DNA from: an uncultured Bacilli bacterium
GTDB lineage: Bacteria; Bacillota_I; Bacilli_A; RF39; UBA660
DNA: 7,840 bases
Assembly (NCBI GenBank): GCA_904502155.1
Contig: CAJGDV010000052.1
Location: 1-7,840 of the forward strand
Direction: 5' to 3'
The notes beneath the pieces are model-generated. The model had not been told where the DNA came from. It searched no databases and saw only the letters and a list, made by a program, of their open reading frames with translations. Below, one piece after another: positions 1 to 5,764 of the stretch (position 1 is the stretch's first letter; the number at the start of each line of letters is the position of its first letter). Position numbers and translations under genes: made by a program.

Positions 1-759
1 ATGATTCATAAGTTCCATAGTTGTAATAAGTCCTACATAATCTTTGATTTTAGTAGAACATGTCGAAGATGCTGCAGCTGTAGCTTGATTGTCAATACAC
101 CATTCTTGCTTAGTAATATAATCATTATCTAGAAGATTTGAATAATAATAATCATTTAGCCAATTACGTACGTAACTATTACTATAGGATTGTGATGTTG
201 TACCAGGAATCATTTTTGTTACATTTTCTACAGCCATAAGTCTAATTGAACCATCAGCATTTATTCCTAAAATTTTATGTAATATATTATTGAAAAGAAC
301 ATAACTATTTGCTGGATTATCTTTATAGTACGTACCATTCATAAATGAAAATGTAGACACTTTTAATCCTTCCGCAACATTACCTAAATTGTCATATGTT
401 GATGGATTTAGTAATTCATAATTAAAAGTATTTTCATTATTAGTTACTTTTATAATACTATTTTTATTTAATGTATCTTCATTATATTTATTTAATATAT
501 TTTCCTCTAAAATTCCTTTTTCTATAAGAAGTTCTAATGTTAAAAAATATGTTTTATTTGCATCGTATATATATTTAGTAGGATTTTGTTCAATATAATT
601 TTCAGCTGTTGAAAATAAAAGACCTTCTGTTAGATTATCTATTTTAGATGATTGATTTCTAATTTGAGATAAAATTGGTGTTACAACTAATAAAACTATA
701 AGTCCCAAAATTATAACTACACCAATTAATTCTGCCAATGTAAACCCTTTTTTATTCAT
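1..759 (-). CDS. Type IV pilin-like protein with N-terminal prepilin signal, partial
   Basis: The reading frame is open from the ATG at 759 to the window edge (253 codons), so the 3' end is missing. An AGGAG at 768-772, 8 bases upstream, supports the start. The N-terminus is a textbook class III (prepilin) signal: MNKKG, cleavage expected after Gly5, then FTLAE with Glu at mature position 5, and a hydrophobic helix at about residues 8-30. Such proteins are processed by a prepilin peptidase and anchored in, or assembled from, the cytoplasmic membrane. The rest is not pilin-like. Residues 152-181 (YVLFNN..HKILGI.ADGSIRLM) and 192-210 (YSNSYVRNWLNDYYY) resemble, from memory, the DUF6273-type surface domain of gut Firmicutes. 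Two cysteines (221 and 234) could form a disulfide. The exact role is unknown: minor pilin, surface protein or competence pseudopilin are all possible. The gene follows the rpmF terminator and has its own promoter. Confidence 0.8.
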   Translation of the reverse strand, partial: MNKKGFTLAELIGVVIILGLIVLLVVTPILSQIRNQSSKIDNLTEGLLFSTAENYIEQNPTKYIYDANKTYFLTLELLIEKGILEENILNKYNEDTLNKNSIIKVTNNENTFNYELLNPSTYDNLGNVAEGLKVSTFSFMNGTYYKDNPANSYVLFNNILHKILGINADGSIRLMAVENVTKMIPGTTSQSYSNSYVRNWLNDYYYSNLLDNDYITKQEWCIDNQATAAASSTCSTKIKDYVGLITTMELMNH

Positions 760-783
760 TTTATATTCTCCTATTCTAAACTG

Positions 784-812
784 ATTATACTATTATTATA
801 AAAAAAAAACAA
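784..812 (-). promoter_or_regulatory. Predicted sigma-A promoter of the pilin-like gene
   Basis: Read on the minus strand, TTGTTT (807-812) is followed after exactly 17 bases by a perfect TATAAT (784-789). Transcription would start near 777, just ahead of the AGGAG at 768-772. The -35 box matches only the TTG half and overlaps the T-run of the rpmF terminator, so the two signals are packed together. The -10 box is strong and the -35 weak. Confidence 0.5.
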
Positions 813-830
813 CTATGCAGCTGTTTCTTC
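800..830 (-). terminator. Intrinsic terminator of the DUF177-rpmF operon
   Basis: On the minus strand, AACAGCT (825-819) pairs with AGTTGTT (814-808) around the tetraloop GCAT, with one G-U pair. The stem can extend outward by five more A-U or G-U pairs into the T-run. Ten T residues (809-800) follow. The hairpin overlaps the last codons and the TAG stop of rpmF, so termination occurs right after the gene. Confidence 0.75.
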
Positions 831-1022
831 TTTATTAATTACATTTTTACCTTTGTAAGTACCGCATGCAGCACATACTCTGTGTGGTCTAACATCAGCA
901 CCACATTTTGGACATTTAGTAGTTCCATTTTCACTTATTTTGTAATGAGTACGACGCATTCTTTTTCTAGTTTTACTAGTTTTTCTGAATGGTACAGCGA
1001 ATAATTGAATATCTAATTTCAT
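813..1022 (-). CDS. rpmF: 50S ribosomal protein L32 with an unusual N-terminal leader
   Basis: L32 is a small zinc-ribbon protein of the large ribosomal subunit. The core is unmistakable: VPFRKTSKTRKRMRRTH followed by two CxxC pairs (C37/C40 and C50/C53 counted from the ATG at 1022) that bind zinc. The length (69 aa) is slightly above the usual 55-60. The usual start M-A-V-P-F-R is absent: the codon before Ala is TTC (Phe), and the only ATG/GTG/TTG starts are the tandem ATGs at 1025 and 1022. The GAGGTG at 1031-1036 lies 8 bases from the second ATG and 5 from the first, so 1022 is preferred. The protein therefore begins MKLDIQLFA before the L32 core, and this resembles the cleavable leader of Firmicutes L27 (see findings). 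The gene lies 16-19 bases after the DUF177 gene, is cotranscribed with it, and ends at an intrinsic terminator. Confidence 0.96.
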   Translation of the reverse strand: MKLDIQLFAVPFRKTSKTRKRMRRTHYKISENGTTKCPKCGADVRPHRVCAACGTYKGKNVINKEETAA

Positions 1023-1041
1023 CATAGTTACACCTCTTTTC

Positions 1042-1524
1042 CTATAATAAATCTTTTAGCTTTTCAAAAGCATTTTTTGTTGTATGTTCTGATTCCTCAG
1101 TTACCAATTTCCAACCATCACCAGATAGCTTCAAATCAGTAGCTTCTGGACCAGTAACTTTTATAGGAATTTCCATTAAGATATTCTCCCATATAATTGG
1201 AAAAATATCAAGAGAATTTTCACTAAATCTTGAATTTTCTCCAATTTCTGACATTAATTCATTATAATTACCAGAAATTTCAGTAGTAAAATCATAATCA
1301 ACAGGTTTTAAAGTTATTGAACAAGGTAAAACTAACGTACCTTTTAATGCTAAATCTAAATAATATTCATTAGCATTATCCTTTATTATATATCCAGTTA
1401 AAACAGTATTTTTAAGATCTAAAATTTTGGCAGATTCTAATTTTTCTTTTTCTAACTGAATTTCTTCATAAACTTCTAATTCATCAACTATACATTGTTT
1501 AAGTTTTGTAATATCTATTAACAT
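1042..1524 (-). CDS. yceD: DUF177 (YceD/YlbN-type) protein, partner of rpmF
   Basis: This is a 160-residue acidic protein of the DUF177 family, which almost always sits directly upstream of rpmF and is linked to 23S rRNA and ribosome biogenesis. The biochemical role is not well defined. Family marks are visible: the central strand region ALKGTLVLPCSITLKPVDYDF (about 60-80), then DIFPIIWENILMEIPIKV (about 108-125), and a C-terminal helix ending FEKLKDLL. The start is set at the ATG at 1524, preceded after 5 bases by GGTGGTG (1530-1536). A TTG seven codons upstream (1545) is rejected because it lies at or before the predicted transcription start near 1544. The stop is TAG, followed by the L32 ribosome binding site. 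In Bacillus the same three genes (ylbM/tmcAL, ylbN, rpmF) are neighbours. The residue just after the IPIKV strand, often Cys in relatives, is Thr here. Confidence 0.88.
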   Translation of the reverse strand: MLIDITKLKQCIVDELEVYEEIQLEKEKLESAKILDLKNTVLTGYIIKDNANEYYLDLALKGTLVLPCSITLKPVDYDFTTEISGNYNELMSEIGENSRFSENSLDIFPIIWENILMEIPIKVTGPEATDLKLSGDGWKLVTEESEHTTKNAFEKLKDLL

Positions 1525-1550
1525 AATTTCACCACCAATTAGCAAGTATA

Positions 1551-1579
1551 ATTATACATTAAACTATCAAAAAATGCAA
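1551..1579 (-). promoter_or_regulatory. Sigma-A promoter of the DUF177-rpmF operon
   Basis: Read on the minus strand, TTGCAT (1574-1579) and a perfect TATAAT (1551-1556) are separated by exactly 17 bases. The predicted start near 1544 gives a leader of about 20 bases before the ATG at 1524. This decides against the longer TTG-initiated version of the DUF177 gene. Confidence 0.75.
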
Positions 1580-1640
1580 GTTTTTTTAATTTTAACCATA
1601 TATCTAAATACTAGAAATTAGTTGTAAATTAATTTGTTTT

Positions 1641-1646
1641 TATAAT
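1641..1646 (+). promoter_or_regulatory. Possible -10 box for tmcAL
   Basis: A perfect TATAAT lies 98 bases before the tmcAL ATG. No convincing -35 is found at 16-18 bases; TTGTAA is only 13 bases upstream. If used, the mRNA leader would contain the 12-bp inverted repeat at 1677-1709. TATGAT (1710) and TATTAT (1715), closer to the gene, also lack -35 partners, so the real promoter is uncertain. Confidence 0.3.
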
Positions 1647-1676
1647 GTATACAAAAAAATTCAAAATAAAGGTGAC

Positions 1677-1709
1677 AAATAATCTAAATAATTACGTTTT
1701 AGATTATTT
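1677..1709. repeat. 12-bp perfect inverted repeat upstream of tmcAL
   Basis: AAATAATCTAAA (1677-1688) and TTTAGATTATTT (1698-1709) are exact reverse complements with a 9-base spacer. The repeat lies 35 bases before the tmcAL start. It has no T-run behind it, so it is not a terminator. It could be an operator for a dimeric regulator or a leader hairpin. Confidence 0.6.
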
Positions 1710-1743
1710 TATGATATTATAGTATTAGAAGGGATATGATTTG

Positions 1744-2895
1744 ATGAGTACAGGAATAATATGTGAATATAATCCTTTTCATAATGGACATAAATATCAT
1801 ATTGATAAAATTAAAGAAATGTATCCGAATGACGAAATTATATTAGTTATGAGTTCTCATTTTTTACAACGAGGAGAAACGAGTTTAATTAATAAATGGA
1901 AAAAAACGGAAATAGCACTTACAGAAGGTGTAGATTTAGTTATTGAACTTCCTTTTGTTTTTTCAAGTCAAGGAGCTGATATATTTGCTAAAGGTGCTAT
2001 AGAAATATTAGATAGTCTAAAAGTAGATAGAATAGTTTTTGGTAGTGAAATTAATGATATTGAAGTTCTTAAAGATATGGCAAGCGTTCAAATAAATAAT
2101 AATAAATTTAATAGTCTTGTTAAAGAATATACAAGCGAAGGTGTAAACTACCCTACAGCAGTAGCTAAAGCTATAAAAATATTAACACATAGAGAAGCTA
2201 ATACACCAAATGATTTACTTGGTATATCTTATATTAAAGAGATAATAAAACAAAACAGTAAAATTAAACCTATGTGTATTCAAAGAACTAATGATTTTCA
2301 CAGTAAAAATGCTTATGGCACAATTGCTAGTGCTACTAGTATTAGAGAATATATTAAAGATGGCAAAGATTATTCAAGATTAGTACCAGATTCAACATTA
2401 AAATGTTTAAATGAAGATTTATATTTTACTGAAAAATATTTTGATTTATTAAAATATAAAATAATTTCAAATTTAAATGAACTTGATAAATTTCAAACTG
2501 TAGATGAAGGTATTGAAGGACGTATTAAAAAGTATATTTTTTCATCAAATTCTTTAGAGGAGTTAATTAATAATATTAAAACAAAAAGATATACATACAA
2601 TAAAATTAAGCGCATGTTAATACATGTTTTATGTAATTTTACCAAAGAAGAAGCTAATCAATGTAATACCAGTGAATATATTAGAGTTTTAGGATTTAAT
2701 CAAAATGGTAAAAACTTTTTAAATAGTATAAAAAAAGAATCTAAATTACCAATAATAACAAGTTATTCTAATATTGATAGTAAAATACTTGATATTGAGT
2801 TTAGAACAAGTGCAATTTATTTTATGATTGCAAATGAAAAAGATAAGAATGAATTAATAAACATGGATTATAAACATAAGCCAGTTATTAAATAA
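1744..2895 (+). CDS. tmcAL: tRNA(Met) cytidine acetate ligase
   Basis: TmcAL (formerly YlbM/DUF795) activates acetate with ATP and forms N4-acetylcytidine at the wobble base of elongator tRNA(Met), which improves accurate AUG reading. It is cytoplasmic. The nucleotidyltransferase signature is at the N-terminus: EYNPFHNGH, with the HxGH ATP motif at H13-H16. It is followed by FGSE (near residue 99) and SATSIRE (near 195-201). The length of 383 aa is somewhat shorter than the roughly 400-415 of Bacillus homologues. The ATG at 1744 is chosen; an in-frame TTG directly before it (1741) is equally compatible with the AGAAGGG at 1727-1733 and would give the same N-terminal length as Bacillus YlbM. 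The gene is divergent from the DUF177-rpmF operon, grouping ribosome and tRNA-modification functions. Confidence 0.93.
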   Translation: MSTGIICEYNPFHNGHKYHIDKIKEMYPNDEIILVMSSHFLQRGETSLINKWKKTEIALTEGVDLVIELPFVFSSQGADIFAKGAIEILDSLKVDRIVFGSEINDIEVLKDMASVQINNNKFNSLVKEYTSEGVNYPTAVAKAIKILTHREANTPNDLLGISYIKEIIKQNSKIKPMCIQRTNDFHSKNAYGTIASATSIREYIKDGKDYSRLVPDSTLKCLNEDLYFTEKYFDLLKYKIISNLNELDKFQTVDEGIEGRIKKYIFSSNSLEELINNIKTKRYTYNKIKRMLIHVLCNFTKEEANQCNTSEYIRVLGFNQNGKNFLNSIKKESKLPIITSYSNIDSKILDIEFRTSAIYFMIANEKDKNELINMDYKHKPVIK

Positions 2896-2912
2896 CTCTT
2901 ATCTTTTTTTTT
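2837..2912. terminator. Candidate bidirectional terminator between tmcAL and pyk
   Basis: AAAAAGATAAGA (2837-2848) and TCTTATCTTTTT (2897-2908) are perfect 12-bp reverse complements. The right arm runs into nine T residues (2904-2912). The left arm reads as TCTTATCTTTTT on the minus strand, so it could also serve the convergent pyk. The 48-base loop is long. A smaller hairpin, AGTTA/TAACT (2883-2897), sits at the tmcAL stop and may be the working stem for tmcAL. The GC content of all stems is low. Confidence 0.4.
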
Positions 2913-4320
2913 ATATTTGTTCAACTTTTAAGAAATTAGTAGTTTTTTCTTGATTATGAATATGGAAACCACCAGTAATAATGATATGATCACCATCTTT
3001 TAAATCAAGCATTTCAATAGCTTTATCTTTTGCAGTAGATACGATTTCATCAGTATTTTTATATAGTGGAACTAATACTGGATAAACACCCCAACTTAAT
3101 GCTAAAGATCTTACAACTTCTTCACTTGGGCAAGTTGCAATAATAATATTTTTTGGTTTTAAATTACTAATTTTATTAGCAGTATAACCACTTGTAGTAC
3201 ATGCAACGATTGCTTTTGTATCTAATGTTTCTGAACATGAAACTACACTTGATGCAATAGCTTCTGTTGTATCAAGATTTCTTTTGTTTTCAAATCTAAT
3301 ATCATGATTATAGAATTTTTCTGTATTTTTACAAATGTTACCCATGTATCTTACAACGTCAACTGGATATTTACCTGTTGTAGTTTCTCCTGATAACATA
3401 ACAGCATCAGCACCATCTAATACAGCGTTAGCAACGTCACTAACTTCAGCTCTTGTTGGTCTAACATTTTTCTTCATAGATTCAAGCATTTCTGTTGCAA
3501 CAATAACAGGTTTACCAAATTCACGACATTTTTTGATCATCATTTTTTGAATTACAGGTAATTCTTCCATTGGAACTTCTACTCCAAGGTCTCCACGAGC
3601 AACCATAATACCATCAGATACTTCAATAATAGATTCTAAATTTTCAATACCTGTTGTACTTTCAATTTTAGATATAATTTTCATATCTTCTCTATTATAT
3701 TTTTTAAGAATTTCTTTTGCAGCTAAAACATCTTCTTTTGTAGAAACGAATGATAATGCTAAGAAATCTCCTTCATGTTGACATGCATAAATAATATCTT
3801 CTTTATCTTGTTCACTAATAAATGGAATATCTAAGTGTGCTCCAGGAACATTTAAACTTTTTTTATTACCTAAAACTCCACCATTAAGTATTTTACAAGT
3901 TACTCCATCTTCTTCTTTTGAAATTACTTCAATTTTCATTAAACCATTTTCAAGTAAAATTACACTTCCAAGATCTAAACTATCAATAGCTTGTGGATGG
4001 TTAACAGAAAATCTTTCTTCATCTCCTAAAACATTTTCTTTAACTACACGAATTGTTTTACCTTCTTCAAGTTTAATTTCACCATTTTTTACCATACCAT
4101 TACGGAATTCAGGTCCTTTAGTATCATATAAAATAGCAATATTTTGTCCAGTAATTTGTCTTACTTCTTTAACAACTTTAACTACATTTTCTCTTTCTTC
4201 AATTGTAGCATGTGAAAAATTAACACGAGCTACATTCATACCAGCTTCAACCATTTTAGTCATAACTTCTGGATTACAACTAGCAGGTCCAATACTACAA
4301 ACAATTTTTGTCTTTTTCAT
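2911..4320 (-). CDS. pyk: Pyruvate kinase
   Basis: Pyruvate kinase transfers phosphate from phosphoenolpyruvate to ADP, giving pyruvate and ATP, the last step of glycolysis, in the cytoplasm. At 469 aa it is complete and of the compact type (like E. coli PykF), without the extra C-terminal phosphohistidine-like domain found in Bacillus. Visible motifs, in order: KIVCSIGPAS; NVARVNFSHA; YDTKGPE (the Glu is typical of K+-dependent enzymes); GAHLDIPFISEQDKEDI; the active-site signature IISKIESTTGIEN with catalytic Lys; MVARGDLGVE; ATEMLESM; and RPTRAEVSDVANAVLDGADAVMLSGETT, followed by the C-terminal regulatory domain. The ATG at 4320 has GAGGAG (4328-4333) at 7 bases; a TTG two codons upstream is too close to that site. 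The gene has its own promoter 60 bases or less behind mutM. Confidence 0.98.
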   Translation of the reverse strand: MKKTKIVCSIGPASCNPEVMTKMVEAGMNVARVNFSHATIEERENVVKVVKEVRQITGQNIAILYDTKGPEFRNGMVKNGEIKLEEGKTIRVVKENVLGDEERFSVNHPQAIDSLDLGSVILLENGLMKIEVISKEEDGVTCKILNGGVLGNKKSLNVPGAHLDIPFISEQDKEDIIYACQHEGDFLALSFVSTKEDVLAAKEILKKYNREDMKIISKIESTTGIENLESIIEVSDGIMVARGDLGVEVPMEELPVIQKMMIKKCREFGKPVIVATEMLESMKKNVRPTRAEVSDVANAVLDGADAVMLSGETTTGKYPVDVVRYMGNICKNTEKFYNHDIRFENKRNLDTTEAIASSVVSCSETLDTKAIVACTTSGYTANKISNLKPKNIIIATCPSEEVVRSLALSWGVYPVLVPLYKNTDEIVSTAKDKAIEMLDLKDGDHIIITGGFHIHNQEKTTNFLKVEQI

Positions 4321-4349
4321 AACCAAACTCCTCTTCTAAAAACACATTG

Positions 4350-4378
4350 ATTATAACATTATAAGTATAAAAATTCAA
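4350..4378 (-). promoter_or_regulatory. Sigma-A promoter of pyk
   Basis: On the minus strand, TTGAAT (4373-4378) is followed after 17 bases by a perfect TATAAT (4350-4355) with an extended -10 (TGT before it). The start would be near 4343, giving a leader of about 23 bases. The -35 box begins two bases after the mutM stop. No terminator is seen between the genes, so read-through from mutM is also possible. Confidence 0.75.
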
Positions 4379-4380
4379 TA

Positions 4381-5202
4381 CTATTTTTGGCATTTTGGAC
4401 AGTAAAAAGTACCTCTACCATTAACAGTTATTTTATCAATTAATGTATTACAATTTTCACATTTTTTACCTTTATTATTATGAACTTTTAAATTTTGTTG
4501 AAATCTACCATGAACACCTTCACTAGAAGTATAACTTCTAATTGTTGTTCCTCCCATTTGGATTGCTTCTTCTAACACTTTTCTTGTATATTTTATAATA
4601 TTTTCTAAATCTTTTTCTTTTAAATCACATGTTCTTTTTTGCGGATTTAATTTACAAAAATATAATATTTCATCAGCATATATATTTCCTATACCAGCAA
4701 TAATTGTTTGATCAAGTAATGTTGTTTTTATTGCTGTTTTTTTATTTTTAAATTTATCAAATAAATAGAATTTATTAAGATTTTGATCCCATGGTTCAAG
4801 TCCTAATTCAGATAATGGTAATGATGTATATAATTCATCTTTTTTAATTAAATGCATCTTACCAAATTTTCTTGTATCCATATATCTTAACTCTTCATTA
4901 CTTTCAAGTGTAAAAACAATATGTTCATGTTTATTTCTATAATCACCAACGGTTTTAATATTATACTTACCTTCCATTCTAAGGTGACTTAATAAAAAAT
5001 AATTATTTAATTCAAATATTAACCATTTTCCTTTTCTATGAACATTATTAAACGTTTCATCTTTTAACTTTTCTATAAATTCTTTAACACTTATATTTTC
5101 AATAATATCATCATAATATACATTTATATCTTTAATTTTTTTGTTTAAAATTTTTAATTTTAACGTTTCTTTTACAGTTTCTACTTCTGGTAATTCTGGC
5201 AT
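4381..5202 (-). CDS. mutM: Formamidopyrimidine-DNA glycosylase (Fpg/MutM)
   Basis: MutM is a bifunctional DNA glycosylase/AP lyase that removes 8-oxoguanine and formamidopyrimidines. The N-terminus MPELPEVETV is diagnostic: after Met removal, Pro is the catalytic nucleophile and the next Glu the acid. This fixes the start at 5202, with GGGGG at 5211-5215 eight bases upstream; an in-frame ATG at 5217 overlaps that site. Further features: HRKGKW with the conserved Lys (about 59), HLRMEG (void-filling Met about 76), DTRKFG, the helix-two-turn-helix region ending in GIGNIYADEIL, and a C-terminal zinc finger CxxC...GRGTFYCPKC with the conserved Arg. The length of 273 aa is normal, and all key residues appear present. 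The gene is divergent from the ABC-protein fragment and lies upstream of pyk on the same strand. Confidence 0.97.
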   Translation of the reverse strand: MPELPEVETVKETLKLKILNKKIKDINVYYDDIIENISVKEFIEKLKDETFNNVHRKGKWLIFELNNYFLLSHLRMEGKYNIKTVGDYRNKHEHIVFTLESNEELRYMDTRKFGKMHLIKKDELYTSLPLSELGLEPWDQNLNKFYLFDKFKNKKTAIKTTLLDQTIIAGIGNIYADEILYFCKLNPQKRTCDLKEKDLENIIKYTRKVLEEAIQMGGTTIRSYTSSEGVHGRFQQNLKVHNNKGKKCENCNTLIDKITVNGRGTFYCPKCQK

Positions 5203-5230
5203 CTTTATATCCCCCATTTCAAGTAGTTTT

Positions 5231-5239
5231 ATTATAACA
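5231..5239 (-). promoter_or_regulatory. Extended -10 promoter of mutM
   Basis: On the minus strand, TGTTATAAT is a perfect extended -10 element, with TATAAT at 5231-5236. No good -35 lies at the right distance, which extended -10 promoters tolerate. The start would be near 5224, about 22 bases before the ATG. It overlaps the candidate -35 of the divergent gene. Confidence 0.55.
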
Positions 5240-5262
5240 TATTTTTCATTTTAGAATATACT
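5234..5262 (+). promoter_or_regulatory. Possible promoter of the ABC substrate-binding fragment
   Basis: ATAACA (5234-5239, four of six consensus bases) and TATACT (5257-5262, five of six) are separated by 17 bases. The predicted start would lie at the AAAGGA ribosome binding site, so the leader would be very short. The -35 box shares bases with the mutM -10 box on the other strand. Confidence 0.35.
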
Positions 5263-5282
5263 AATTTGAAAGGAATGATTTT

Positions 5283-5738
5283 TTGAAAAAATATATAATA
5301 AGTTTTTTATTAATTTTTATTTTATTATTAGTTTCTTTTTATATTAATCCATCAGAAAATGAAAAAGAAGAATTTACAAAAATTAAAGTTGCTGAAGTAA
5401 CTCATAGTGTTTTCTATGCTCCATTTTATGTTGCTATTGAAAAAGGTTATTTTAATGATGAAGGTTTAGATATTGAATTATTACTTACTCCTGGAGCTGA
5501 TAAAGTTACTGCTGCAGTATTATCAGGTGATGTTGAAATTGGTTTTTGTGGAAGCGAAGCCTCAATTTATGTTTTTAATTCTGATGAGAAAGATTATTTA
5601 GTTAATTTTGCAGGGTTAACTAAAAAAGATGGAAGTTTTCTTGTTTCTCGTAAAAAAATTGATAATTTTACTTTAGAAGATTTAAAAGGTAAAAAAGTAA
5701 TCGGTGGACGCCCAGGTGATAGTGTTAAAGATTATTAA
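5283..5738 (+). pseudogene. ABC transporter substrate-binding protein (NMT1/THI5-like), 3'-truncated
   Basis: This is the N-terminal 151 residues of a protein family usually around 320-340 aa. A TTG start is used, with AAAGGA (5269-5274) 8 bases upstream; no ATG is available in frame. Residues 4-20 are a hydrophobic export or anchor segment without a lipobox Cys. The following region matches the NMT1/THI5 fold: VAEVTHSVFYAPFYVAIEKGYF (sharing the family pattern of a Pro and a Lys-Gly-Tyr-Phe), then GADKVTAAVLSGDVEIGFCG and LEDLKGKKVIGGRPG. Such proteins bind small organic solutes (pyrimidine thiamine precursors, sulfonates or similar) outside the membrane for an ABC importer; the ligand cannot be told here. 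Family members normally continue GGRPGGMPEM and on through the second lobe. Here the frame reads GDSVKDY and stops, so the second lobe is lost at about 5717. No permease or ATPase gene follows. It is probably non-functional. Confidence 0.8.
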
Positions 5739-5744
5739 AAAGAA

Positions 5745-5750
5745 TATAAT
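5745..5750 (+). promoter_or_regulatory. Possible -10 box for the recombinase gene
   Basis: A perfect TATAAT lies 14 bases before the recombinase ATG. The sequence 17 bases upstream (GTGTTA) is a poor -35. Transcription from it would start almost at the GGTGA ribosome binding site (5756-5760). Read-through from the ABC fragment is an equally good source of mRNA. Confidence 0.3.
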
Positions 5751-5764
5751 TAAATGGTGATTAG

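Noticed and set aside
1525..1545. Longer DUF177 start at the TTG at 1545
   Set aside because: The predicted transcription start lies near 1544, and the ATG at 1524 has a good ribosome binding site.
1677..1709. The dyad before tmcAL as an intrinsic terminator
   Set aside because: No T-run follows either arm, and the stem is almost entirely A-T.
3335..3550. Plus-strand open frame of 71 codons inside pyruvate kinase
   Set aside because: It lies entirely antisense to a highly conserved part of pyk, has no ribosome binding site and resembles no protein I know.
5203..5217. Longer mutM start at the ATG at 5217
   Set aside because: Fpg needs Pro directly after the initiator Met, which only the ATG at 5202 provides, and the earlier ATG abuts the ribosome binding site.
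5283..5738. The ABC substrate-binding fragment as a complete small solute-binding protein
   Set aside because: Only the first lobe is present and similarity stops abruptly inside a conserved motif, next to a recombinase gene.
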